A program made the translations under genes and the position numbers. From NCBI RefSeq assembly GCF_001897285.1, contig NZ_MKSM01000141.1:1-55366 (forward strand): DNA of 55,366 nt, read 5' to 3'. Positions 7,516-15,535 of this stretch are shown here, piece by piece (position 1 is the first letter of the stretch; every line of letters starts with the position of its first letter). This stretch comes from Nitrobacter sp. 62-23 (GTDB lineage: Bacteria > Pseudomonadota > Alphaproteobacteria > Rhizobiales > Xanthobacteraceae). Under the pieces are notes generated by a model. That model was given only the letters and a program-made list of their open reading frames with translations. It was not told the origin of the DNA and made no database searches.

Positions 7516-7890
7516 TCACAGGTTGCGTGCGATGTAAGCTCCGCCGAATGCAGCCAGGAAACCGAGACCGACTGAAAGCAGGACGTACAGACCGGCCTTC
7601 AGCACCTCGCCGCCTTCGGCAAGCAGAAGCGTTTCCATTTCGAAGGTCGAGAACGTCGTATAACCGCCGAGGAATCCGGTCAGAATCCCGGTGCGGAGTG
7701 CGGGTCCAAGCGTGAGGCGCTCCAGAGTTTCCACGAACAGAAATCCCATGAAGAAGCTTCCCATGATGTTGATGCTCATGGTGGCATATGGAAAGTCGCG
7801 GCCATAGACGGCCTGCACGAGATTCGTCTGGGCAAACCGTGCCCAGCAGCCAAGCACCCCAAAAACCGCAATTGCTCCGTAAGTCCACAT
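7516..7890 (-). CDS. crcB: Fluoride ion channel CrcB/Fluc
   Basis: A 124-aa, four-helix inner-membrane protein of the Fluc family, which forms antiparallel dimers and lets fluoride leave the cytoplasm. Diagnostic residues are present: R18 in VLGCWAR, N41 in the TM2 motif SINIMGSFFMGF, and the TM3 break GFLGGYTTFSTF with the two phenylalanines (F80, F83) that line the pore. Its length is normal. It lies 83 bases after hyfB-like and 10 bases before DUF190 in the riboswitch-controlled unit. No private aptamer lies in front of it, so its fluoride control comes from the aptamer at 15429-15476 about 7.5 kb upstream, or from an unseen internal promoter. Confidence 0.96.
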   Translation of the reverse strand: MWTYGAIAVFGVLGCWARFAQTNLVQAVYGRDFPYATMSINIMGSFFMGFLFVETLERLTLGPALRTGILTGFLGGYTTFSTFEMETLLLAEGGEVLKAGLYVLLSVGLGFLAAFGGAYIARNL

Positions 7891-7973
7891 CGTATCGTTA
7901 GCCTCTGCAAAACCAGAGCGTTTTCCAGCGAAGAGGTTATCGGTTCGCGTGAAAAAACGCGTCAGAACAAGAA

Positions 7974-9950
7974 TCAGACCAGCGTCAGCCCGAGAATTAG
8001 TACGAGGAGAATTCCGATCAGGCCGAGGTAGAAATTGAGATGTCCCGATTGCAGTAATCGCAGCGTGCGAGCCAGAGCCTGGACGATCCGCACCGCCGGC
8101 TGAAATAGCAATGGTCCGAAGACCGGCGCGACGTCGTGCTCGAATACGAGTTTCCTGACAAAATATCCTTGGGCATCGGCGTCCTGCTCGGTATCAGCCG
8201 TTGGTCGATAGACGAAGCTGTAGAACGTGCGCATTGCGTTGGAAAACGTCAGGGCCGTGGTGGAGGCGCGGATCGGATCGGGTGCAAGGCCGCCGTACCA
8301 GACCGGCGCCCGGCGGACCGGCCGGCGCCGACTGAGGACAACAAAGGCGATCGGGATCAGCGCCAGCAGCGGCATGACGACCATCAAGAGACTGGGCGAG
8401 ATAAACGCGAACTTCGCTGTCAAGGGGACAAGTATTGGCCCGTCATGCATGAGATTTGTGACAACGTGGCCGAACAGCCGCGATGTCGCACCATCCAATG
8501 CCGGAAGCCAGAGCGGCATGCCAATTCCAAGGGCGAGGACAGCAAGACCGATAAGACCAACCGAGATGGAGTAAGATCTCTGAATGGGGGCGGGTCGCTT
8601 CGCATCCCGCCCCAGCACGCCAAGGCCGATGACCTTGACGAAGGTTGCAAATGCGATCGCCGCGGTGAGAGCCAGCCCTGCGCCGGTCAGCGCGAGCGTC
8701 AGACGGCCGCCGAGATAGGGAAGATTGAAACCCTGAAAAACGGTCTGGAAGACGTACCATTCGCTGACAAATCCGGCGACTGGAGGCATTGCCGCGAGAC
8801 TCATCGCGGCCAGGACAGCGCCGATGCCAAACAGCCAATGACTTCCCGCGCCGCTATAGGCGATCGCGTAATTGCCGTTGGCTCGACGCAGGCCGTCAGC
8901 GGCGATAAACAGCGTGCCCTTGGCCAGCGCGTGCCCGGCGAGATGCAGCAGCGCAACCGTCCAGGCAAGCCCGGCCAGATCCGGGAGCTGATAGCTGCGA
9001 AAGAGCATCGATGCGCCAAGCGCGACAACGGCGATCGAGGCATTCTCGGCCGACGAAAAACTCAGGAGACAGCGCCAGTCATCCTGTTGGAAAGCATAGA
9101 GGATGGTCAGGATTGCACTGACAGTTGCGACGACGATCACGATTATGGCGAGCGTCGGAAACGCGCCATCGGGCCCGACCGGCAGCCATTCCATCAGTGC
9201 TCGCGACAAAGCAAAAAATGCAGCGTTCAGCACGACGCCGGAAAGAATCGCTGCCGATGCGCCGCTGCCTGACCCGTAAGCACCGGGAAACCACTCATAG
9301 AACGGCAACAGGCCGAGCTTGGCGCCGAACCCGATCAGGAAGAGAAGGCCAACGCCAATCACCACTCCATAGGAAAGCGCGTTTGCCTCGTGAATGAATT
9401 GCGTGAAACCGAGTGAGGAGGCGTGCAGTCCCAAAACCGCAATGGCGAGGATCAATGCGACGGCGCCCACTTCGAGAAGCGCCAGCATGAACAGAACGGT
9501 TCGTCCTCGCGACGGGTCGAAGTTCTCGGACAGGATCATCACGGCGCCGCCGAGGCTCATGAACTCCCACGCGACGATCAGCGCCGCGCCGTTCTGGAGA
9601 CCGAATACGCCGAGCGCGCCAAGAAGGCTGACGGCCGCGCCGAAAATCCAGCCTTGAGAACCGTGTTCGGAGGGCGACATCAACGCACAAGCAAAGCCTG
9701 CCGGGACCAGACCAAATCCGAGAAGCCATAGCGCCTCCGGATCAAGACGAAACGCGATCGCTTCTCCCATTATTTGACCGGGGAGCATGTACGCAGGCGT
9801 CGCAGCCGGCAGGCCGATGATTGTCGCCAGCACGCCGATTGCGGCGCCCGCCGCCAGCAGGATACGGCCGATAGTGATAGACCCGCTCAGGCCGGCAACT
9901 GCTGCGGCCAGCCAGATGATCGAGCAAAGCAGCAAAAGTTGATTAGCCAC
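7974..9950 (-). CDS. Hydrogenase-4/formate-hydrogenlyase component B-like antiporter subunit (NuoL/M family)
   Basis: A 658-aa, highly hydrophobic subunit of the Mrp-antiporter-like family found in complex I and group 4 hydrogenases (HyfB/HycC). The family core is visible: LIVAWEFMSLGGAVMI with the TM5 glutamate, FGAKLGLLPFYEWFPGA with the TM7 lysine, and HLAGHALAKGTLFIAADG with the TM8 histidine and lysine. After the core come GFVSEWYVFQ and a C-terminal extension ending in a final helix. These are the charged residues of the proton or sodium path. The GTG at 9950 was chosen over a TTG at 9953 because GGGGG lies 8 bases upstream; the start overlaps the preceding gene by 8 bases. It belongs to the fluoride-riboswitch unit with HyfC, E, F, G and HI-like subunits. 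Confidence 0.88.
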   Translation of the reverse strand: MANQLLLLCSIIWLAAAVAGLSGSITIGRILLAAGAAIGVLATIIGLPAATPAYMLPGQIMGEAIAFRLDPEALWLLGFGLVPAGFACALMSPSEHGSQGWIFGAAVSLLGALGVFGLQNGAALIVAWEFMSLGGAVMILSENFDPSRGRTVLFMLALLEVGAVALILAIAVLGLHASSLGFTQFIHEANALSYGVVIGVGLLFLIGFGAKLGLLPFYEWFPGAYGSGSGASAAILSGVVLNAAFFALSRALMEWLPVGPDGAFPTLAIIVIVVATVSAILTILYAFQQDDWRCLLSFSSAENASIAVVALGASMLFRSYQLPDLAGLAWTVALLHLAGHALAKGTLFIAADGLRRANGNYAIAYSGAGSHWLFGIGAVLAAMSLAAMPPVAGFVSEWYVFQTVFQGFNLPYLGGRLTLALTGAGLALTAAIAFATFVKVIGLGVLGRDAKRPAPIQRSYSISVGLIGLAVLALGIGMPLWLPALDGATSRLFGHVVTNLMHDGPILVPLTAKFAFISPSLLMVVMPLLALIPIAFVVLSRRRPVRRAPVWYGGLAPDPIRASTTALTFSNAMRTFYSFVYRPTADTEQDADAQGYFVRKLVFEHDVAPVFGPLLFQPAVRIVQALARTLRLLQSGHLNFYLGLIGILLVLILGLTLV

Positions 9951-10731
9951 CAATCTGTCCCCCTCTTACGCGTTGAGGGGTGCGATCAAGAAACATCAGC
10001 AATGCCTGCAGGATTGCGGACGGGTTCGGCGGGCATCCGGGAAGATAGAGGTCGACGGGAAGCACACCCTCGAGTCCGGTGCCACACGCGTAATTGCCCC
10101 CGGGGATTCCTCCCGATACCGCGCAGGTTCCAACCGCCATGACCCAGCGAGGTTCCGGCATCGCCTCGTACGCAGACCTGAGCGGCTCGAACATCGCGCG
10201 GGTGACCGGCCCGGTCACCAGCAGGAGATCTGCAAATCGCGGCGATGGCGTGAAAAAGATCCCCAGTCGATGCAGATTGTAAAACGGATTATTGAGTGCC
10301 TGAAGTTCCGACTCGCAGCCGTTGCATGATCCTGCATCGACATGACGGATGTGCAGGCTTCGGCGAAATGCTCGTCGTTCGGTTCGATCTGCGGCCGGAT
10401 GGCTCGTGCGATCGTTCGACCAGACAAGGTCGGTCCGGTCGCGAACGCCGAATGCCCAATCGTGTGACGGCTCCATCGCGCCGCTCGGGCACGCCTCGGT
10501 GCAGAGCTGGCAGACCACGCAGCGTCCGTAGTCAACGGAAAGGCCGCCGTCCTGGATCTGAATGGCATGGGTTGGGCATACTGCCGCGCACTCCTCGCAG
10601 CCTTCCTGACACAGAGCCGGGTTGTAGCGCGGCATGCCCAGAACGCCGTCTTGTCCGTCGTTTGCTCCATCTTTCGGCCACGGCGTGGTTGCTTTTCCGC
10701 TCATCAATCCAAACAACGTCCAGAGCGCCAT
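9943..10731 (-). CDS. Fusion of 2x[4Fe-4S] ferredoxin subunit (HyfH/NuoI-like) with small subunit (HyfI/NuoB-like)
   Basis: A 262-aa fusion carrying the electron-transfer line of a group 4 hydrogenase-like complex. Residues about 35-95 hold two ferredoxin motifs: an unusual C-x3-C-x2-C-x3-CP (CQEGCEECAAVCP) and a normal C-x2-C-x2-C-x3-CP (CVVCQLCTEACP). Residues about 130-262 are the NuoB/HyfI domain with the proximal-cluster ligands in SCNGCESE, GTCAVSGG and LPGCPPNP, all four cysteines kept. In E. coli Hyc/Hyf and in complex I these are separate proteins. The ATG at 10731 has AGGAGG 5 bases upstream and lies 8 bases after the HyfG-like stop. Retained Fe-S ligands argue that the complex still moves electrons. 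Confidence 0.88.
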   Translation of the reverse strand: MALWTLFGLMSGKATTPWPKDGANDGQDGVLGMPRYNPALCQEGCEECAAVCPTHAIQIQDGGLSVDYGRCVVCQLCTEACPSGAMEPSHDWAFGVRDRTDLVWSNDRTSHPAADRTERRAFRRSLHIRHVDAGSCNGCESELQALNNPFYNLHRLGIFFTPSPRFADLLLVTGPVTRAMFEPLRSAYEAMPEPRWVMAVGTCAVSGGIPGGNYACGTGLEGVLPVDLYLPGCPPNPSAILQALLMFLDRTPQRVRGGQIGG

Positions 10732-10739
10732 AATGCCTC

Positions 10740-12203
10740 CTATCGGTCGCAGCCGGCGATGGTCAGGCCGAAGCTCGCCTCGTTGATCGCGTAGTCCATC
10801 ATGTTCGTGTCGTGCACGGTGAAAGGGAAGGCGCGCCAGTTCGAGAATGATGGCGACTTGATCTTCACGCGGGCGAGACGTCCGTCACCGCCGATATGGA
10901 CGGCATAGAACAAGGAGCCGCGCGGATCTTCGGCCCAGCCCAGTCCCTGCGACAGGGGAGGCGGGGCGCATTCTGTTCGAATTGGGCCGGGTTCCAACAA
11001 CAGCAGAACACGCTGGCAAAGTATGAACGAGGCCTCGACTTCGGCCATACGGACGCGCTCGCGCGCGTATGCATCGCCTTCTTTCAACGTGCTCACTGCG
11101 AGCGGAAGCTCGGCGTATTGTGCGTAGGGATGGTCGCGTCGAAGATCGCGATCGAGGCCGGAGGCCCGCTCAATCGGCCCGGTCGCGCCCTGGTCGAAGG
11201 CAATTCGCGCCGGCAAGGGCCCGGTCGTGATGAGCCGGTCAAGATGGCTCTCCGATGCTTCCAGACGTTCGACATAAGCGACGAACTCCTGGCGCAGAGC
11301 CTCGAGTCCTGCACCGAGCCACCTGTCAGGCGTCAGATCCCGTCGGAGTCCGCCCGGCGTCAACAGACTTCGCAAGAAGCGACTGCCGGTCAAACGAGCG
11401 ATCAACTGCTTGGCCTTTTCCTCCAGCAGCTTGCCTTGCGCTTCGCCTACCTTGAGTGATGTCGTATGGCAGAGATGGCCGAGATAGTGGAGATGGTTGT
11501 AAATCCGCTCCAGTTCTGCAAGCAGAACGCGCAACGCCTGCGCACGGGGCGGAACCGTGCATTTGGCGGCGCGTTCGATCGCTTCGCAGTAGGCCAGCGC
11601 ATGCGCGAGCGTTCCGACACCGGAGACACGTTCGGCTATGACGACAGCGTGGTCCGGCCGCTGTCCTTGGAAGCACGATTCCATTCCACGATGTTTGAAG
11701 AAGAGACGCGGCTGGTAGTAGATGATGCGTTCGCCGATGTAGAAGAACGTGAACTCAGCGGATTCCACGACGTCGGCGCGGATCGGTCCAAACGGAAGCT
11801 GCTGAACGTCACGCGTTTCAATCGCGGGTAGATGCGCATGGCCGTTCGTCGGCGGATACGACTTAAGACTGCCATTGATCCGGGTCGAGTCATCCTCGCG
11901 AAGCACCAGCGGGTAGGGCTCTGGATGTCCGCTGAACTTTATTTTTTGCAGATCGGTCATTTCACGCTCGTACCAACCGAGCAGCGGCACGACGGGCGCA
12001 AGGCTCGGAAGCGAGCACCCCGCGACCGTCCAGACATCGAAATCCTGCTGATCCGGAACCGCGCAGATATAGCGGACTTCAGTTCCCGATCCGTGCGGCG
12101 ACCACGCATAGGCGAACTGAACGCGGCCGCCAGCTTCGTAGAGCGCCTTTGCCGCCGCGTGGAGCTTGCTCGCTTCTAGCGGTTTGATTCGCATCCCGTT
12201 CAT
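10740..12203 (-). CDS. HyfG/NuoCD-like large subunit lacking the [NiFe] cysteines
   Basis: A 487-aa protein with a NuoC-like N-terminal domain (about 1-125) and a NuoD/hydrogenase-large-like domain, as in HycE/HyfG. The FFKHRGMES segment matches the FYKHRGME of HycE. In the next motif the nickel ligands are gone: ERVSGVGTLAHALAY stands where hydrogenases have RVCGICGFAH. At the C-terminus FGLTIAGCDR stands where they have DPCxxCTDR. Without the four cysteines no NiFe site can form, so this is not a hydrogenase; it resembles the Ehr (energy-converting-hydrogenase-related) class or NuoD. The ATG at 12203 overlaps the preceding stop as ATGA, with GGAGG 8 bases upstream. No hyp maturation genes are in the window, which fits. 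The substrate is unknown. Confidence 0.88.
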   Translation of the reverse strand: MNGMRIKPLEASKLHAAAKALYEAGGRVQFAYAWSPHGSGTEVRYICAVPDQQDFDVWTVAGCSLPSLAPVVPLLGWYEREMTDLQKIKFSGHPEPYPLVLREDDSTRINGSLKSYPPTNGHAHLPAIETRDVQQLPFGPIRADVVESAEFTFFYIGERIIYYQPRLFFKHRGMESCFQGQRPDHAVVIAERVSGVGTLAHALAYCEAIERAAKCTVPPRAQALRVLLAELERIYNHLHYLGHLCHTTSLKVGEAQGKLLEEKAKQLIARLTGSRFLRSLLTPGGLRRDLTPDRWLGAGLEALRQEFVAYVERLEASESHLDRLITTGPLPARIAFDQGATGPIERASGLDRDLRRDHPYAQYAELPLAVSTLKEGDAYARERVRMAEVEASFILCQRVLLLLEPGPIRTECAPPPLSQGLGWAEDPRGSLFYAVHIGGDGRLARVKIKSPSFSNWRAFPFTVHDTNMMDYAINEASFGLTIAGCDR

Positions 12204-13684
12204 CGCGCGACCTCCGCCGGCGACGCCACGGTCAGGGCATGCGCAATCGTCTGGAAGTGGTCCCATAGGGTTTGCGGCCACCATAGCCCCATGATCAGTA
12301 AGGGAACGAGCGCGAGCCACATCGGCACCACACACCAGGTGCTGACGGGGAGAATCTTCTTCTTTGGCGTCTCGCCATTGTCGAAGTACATCGTTTTGAA
12401 GTGGTTGAGAAAACCAACGAAAATGACGATGAGCAGCACGGCCAGCAGCGCGACAAGGAAATAATACGCTCCAGCAAGGCCCGCGCGAATGATGGACAAC
12501 TCGCTCAGAAACAGCGCAAATGGTGGCGCGCCGGTGATCGCGACCGCGCCTGCCAGCCACAATCCGCCAAGCATCGGCAGGTTGCGAAGGACGCCACGAA
12601 TTGCCGGAATCCGTTTTGTTCCGTATGCGCGCATGACACTTCCCGCGCCGAAGAACATCGCGGACTTGTTCAGCGAGTGATTCAGCATGTGATAAAGCGC
12701 GCCGGCGATCCCGAGAGGCCCGCCAAACCCGAACCCCAGCGCAATGACGCCCATGTGCTCGACGCTGGAATAAGCCATCAGCCGCTTGACGCCTTTCTGC
12801 CGAACGATGAACAGCGCTGCAACGAGCAACGAAAAAGCGCCGAGCGCGAGAAGCGTTCCGCGTGCCAGCGATCCGATCCCGGCCGCGTCAGCGACGACGA
12901 GGTATCGGACGATGCCGACCATCGCGGTGTTGAGGAGTGCGCCGGATAACAGGGCTGAAACCGGGGCCGGGCCTTCGCTGTGCGCGTCCGGCAACCAAGT
13001 GTGCATCGGCGCGAGGCCGACCTTCGTACCGTATCCGATCAGGACCAGAAGAAAAGCCAGTGAGACCAAAGGCGAGTTAAGTCGTGGCGCGACCTGTTGA
13101 AGAGTATCCCAGGTCATATCGTAGGTAGGTCCGAGAACGAACGTTCCGCTCCAGTAGAACAGCACTGTTCCGAGCAGCGCCAGGCTGATCCCGGCCGACA
13201 CGACGATGATATATTTCCAGGCCGCCTCGATGCTTTCGGCCTCGTGTTCGAAGGCAACCAGAAATGTGCTGATCAAGGTCGTAAGCTCGATCGCGATCCA
13301 GTAAAGCCCTGCATTATTCATCATCGGCCCGACAAGCGTGCTCAAGGCGAAGCCCGCGAACATGGCGTAGAAGCGATAAAGCCGGTCTTCCTCGCCGAGG
13401 AGCCGCATGTAGCCGATCGCGTAAATCGAAGCGAGAAAGTAGACGATGGCGGCGCATAGAATCGACCAGGTGCCAAGACCGTCGATGATGATGTAGCCGC
13501 TCCAGAACAACACCTTCGTGTCGCGCGCAAGAAACAGAATCGCAAGGACGGAGACCAGCGAGATGGTGCTGGCAATAAGATTTAAGGCTTCGGACGCGCG
13601 CGGCCGGTGTATGATCACTGTTAGAACGATGGCGACGGCCGGTGCCGCGGCAAGTGCCAGGACAAAGACACCAACCGTGTTCAT
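12200..13684 (-). CDS. HyfF-like antiporter subunit (NuoN/MrpD family)
   Basis: A 494-aa multi-spanning membrane protein, the second antiporter-like subunit of the complex. Landmarks are NAGLYWIAIELTTLISTFLV with the TM5 glutamate, YGTKVGLAPMHTWLPDAHSE with the TM7 lysine, LMAYSSVEHMGVIALGFGFGG, and YHMLNHSLNKSAMFFGAGS with the TM8 histidine and lysine. All of these are typical of hydrogenase-4 subunit F. The start at 13684 follows the HyfE-like stop by one base. Ion-path residues are conserved, so proton or sodium translocation is likely. Fluoride control is through the aptamer at 15429-15476. Confidence 0.9.
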   Translation of the reverse strand: MNTVGVFVLALAAAPAVAIVLTVIIHRPRASEALNLIASTISLVSVLAILFLARDTKVLFWSGYIIIDGLGTWSILCAAIVYFLASIYAIGYMRLLGEEDRLYRFYAMFAGFALSTLVGPMMNNAGLYWIAIELTTLISTFLVAFEHEAESIEAAWKYIIVVSAGISLALLGTVLFYWSGTFVLGPTYDMTWDTLQQVAPRLNSPLVSLAFLLVLIGYGTKVGLAPMHTWLPDAHSEGPAPVSALLSGALLNTAMVGIVRYLVVADAAGIGSLARGTLLALGAFSLLVAALFIVRQKGVKRLMAYSSVEHMGVIALGFGFGGPLGIAGALYHMLNHSLNKSAMFFGAGSVMRAYGTKRIPAIRGVLRNLPMLGGLWLAGAVAITGAPPFALFLSELSIIRAGLAGAYYFLVALLAVLLIVIFVGFLNHFKTMYFDNGETPKKKILPVSTWCVVPMWLALVPLLIMGLWWPQTLWDHFQTIAHALTVASPAEVAR

Positions 13685-13685
13685 G

Positions 13686-14366
13686 TCATCCCACCAGCCG
13701 TTTGAGTTGCAGGGAGCTGGTCGTGCCGACGTAGGTCAGGAGGTACTGCACCAGAACGCCGAAACATGCGACGACTATGAGCAGATCGAACAGGATGACG
13801 ATTTCGAGCAGGAGCGGCATGCCGGGGACAAGAATTTGTGCTCCGAGAAAGACGCCATTCTCGAGTACGAGCAAGCCGAGAATCTGGCTGATCGCTTCAT
13901 GCCGGACCGAGAGCATGAGAAAGCCGATCAGTTTCATCGAGAGCATGACCGTCAGCGCAAGTACGACGATCGTTCCGGCAAGACCCAAGGCGGCGCCAAT
14001 GCGGTAGGAGACCGCCAACGCGAAAACGACGGCGAATGCGCCGATCACAAGGCTGGAACTGGCCTGCAGGATAACGTGAACTTCGCGGTGCGCTTCCAGC
14101 CGCTTGATAATACGCAGAATGAGATAGGGAAGCAGCAGACCCCTGAAGGCCGCCGTCAGAACCGCGACGATATAGAGTTCGTCGTAATTTCCATAGTAAC
14201 CCACCGCGCCCGAAAGGATTGCGATAAGCCACGACTGGGCCGCGAAGGCGAAGAGGTAATGGCGAAGCCATCGCGAACCGAGCATGACGAAGGACAACAA
14301 CAGACTGCCGATCGCCAGGAGGCTGAACAGCGAGGCCGGCAGGGGATCAAGATGGGCCGCGAGCAT
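13686..14366 (-). CDS. HyfE-like membrane subunit
   Basis: A 226-aa hydrophobic protein with about six predicted membrane segments, matching hydrogenase-4 subunit E. Its C-terminal half (SVRHEAISQILGLLVLENGV, then PLLLEIVILFDLLIVV) corresponds to NuoK, with glutamates buried in membrane helices. It is translated 4 bases after HyfC-like and 1 base before HyfF-like, so the three form a tightly coupled group. In energy-converting hydrogenases this subunit links the hydrophilic arm to the antiporter subunits. Confidence 0.85.
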   Translation of the reverse strand: MLAAHLDPLPASLFSLLAIGSLLLSFVMLGSRWLRHYLFAFAAQSWLIAILSGAVGYYGNYDELYIVAVLTAAFRGLLLPYLILRIIKRLEAHREVHVILQASSSLVIGAFAVVFALAVSYRIGAALGLAGTIVVLALTVMLSMKLIGFLMLSVRHEAISQILGLLVLENGVFLGAQILVPGMPLLLEIVILFDLLIVVACFGVLVQYLLTYVGTTSSLQLKRLVG

Positions 14367-14370
14367 GGGA

Positions 14371-15318
14371 CTAGCTCAGTTGCGTGCCGACGATCGCAAG
14401 GATCGCCAGCATGAAGGACGCTGCAAGGGGCTCCTGGTATCGGTAGAAGCGCAGTCGGGACTGTACGGTTTCGACGAGCACCACAACGCAGGCGACCAGG
14501 AGGAATTTGATCGCAAGGGCGCCGATAGATCCGACAACCCCGATTGCCGTTCCCTGGATGGAGAGCGCCCAGGGAAACAGCAACACGTTGCAGAAGATCG
14601 TATAGAGGATGAATTGCTTCATCATCGATGCCCATCGAAGGATCGCGAGCATCGGGCCCGAATATTCGAGAATTCGCGCCTCTTCGATCATGTAGACTTC
14701 GATATGCGTGCTGGAATGGATCGGGAGCCGATCCGTCTCGACCAGGATCAACACGAAGAAGGCAGCGACCAAAAACAGATGGGTCGGGCCCCAATAAATC
14801 CACGGCTGCGCGACGAGGAGGTGATTGACCACAAACGGCAGCATCGATTTCGCCAGCAGCGTAATGCCGACGAAGACAAGGATGAGCGTCGGCTCGGCGA
14901 GAATAGTGACCATGACCGAGCGGCTGGAGCCGATGCCGCCGTAAGCGCTGCGCGTATCGAGACCAGCGAGCGTAATCATGAATGATCCAAGCGTCAGGAT
15001 CAGACCGCCGCCGAGGATGTCCCCCATGTCTGACAGTGGAAGAGGAAAGTTGGTGAGAACGGGGATCAGAATGGGAACTGTCAATGTCGTGGTGAACGCA
15101 ACGATCGGCGCGGCCCAGTAGAGCCAGGATGCCGTCTCGGGCACGACGATCTGCTTGTGAAACAGCTTCCAGAGATCGCGATAGGGCTGAAAGATTCCCG
15201 GACCCTGGCTGCGCTGGACCCGTTCCTGAGCCTGCAGGATTGCGCCCTGCAATAAGGGCGCGAGTAGCAGTGTGGTGAGCACCTGGGCAATTTGGAGGAG
15301 GATATCGCGCGTGATCAC
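14371..15318 (-). CDS. HyfC/NuoH-like membrane anchor subunit, first gene of the fluoride-controlled complex
   Basis: A 315-aa membrane protein of the NuoH/HycD/HyfC family, which docks the electron-transfer arm to the membrane. It carries the characteristic cytosolic loops QERVQRSQGPGIFQPYRDLWKLFHK, read here as QERVQRSQGPG and YRDLWKLFHK, and VETDRLPIHSSTHIE with YMIEEARILEYSGP. The acidic residues of the NuoH E-channel region are kept. The start is a GTG at 15318 with GGGAGG 6 bases upstream. It is the first cistron after the fluoride aptamer at 15429-15476 and heads a colinear run to position 6481. Confidence 0.9.
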   Translation of the reverse strand: MITRDILLQIAQVLTTLLLAPLLQGAILQAQERVQRSQGPGIFQPYRDLWKLFHKQIVVPETASWLYWAAPIVAFTTTLTVPILIPVLTNFPLPLSDMGDILGGGLILTLGSFMITLAGLDTRSAYGGIGSSRSVMVTILAEPTLILVFVGITLLAKSMLPFVVNHLLVAQPWIYWGPTHLFLVAAFFVLILVETDRLPIHSSTHIEVYMIEEARILEYSGPMLAILRWASMMKQFILYTIFCNVLLFPWALSIQGTAIGVVGSIGALAIKFLLVACVVVLVETVQSRLRFYRYQEPLAASFMLAILAIVGTQLS

Positions 15319-15428
15319 GAGCGACCTCCCGGCGCAAGGGAAGCCAACCTAACAGCTAATGACCGACAGTTTGTTCGAGGGGATTGTTTGAGCAAGGCGC
15401 ATAACTCCCGTCTGCCAAAATTGGCTCG

Positions 15429-15476
15429 ACAGGAGTCATCAGCCCCGAGGGCGGTTAAAAGGCGAACTCCATCGCC
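15429..15476 (-). promoter_or_regulatory. Fluoride riboswitch (crcB motif), copy 4, upstream of the hyf-like/crcB unit
   Basis: Minus strand: GGCGATGGAGTTCGCC, an AACCGCC linker, and GGGGCTGATGACTCCTGTC. This is the closest of the four copies to the textbook aptamer. The GTG start of the HyfC-like gene lies about 110 bases downstream. It is the only aptamer ahead of the crcB gene. Confidence 0.96.
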
Positions 15477-15535
15477 ATGTACAAAGCTGACCTTCCCTCG
15501 CTCGATTGTCAAGGGCCACAGAAGTTTCTGACGAA

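Noticed and set aside
7891..7973. A possible private fluoride aptamer for crcB
   Set aside because: Neither conserved block (GATGGAG or CTGATGACTCCT) is present between hyfB and crcB.
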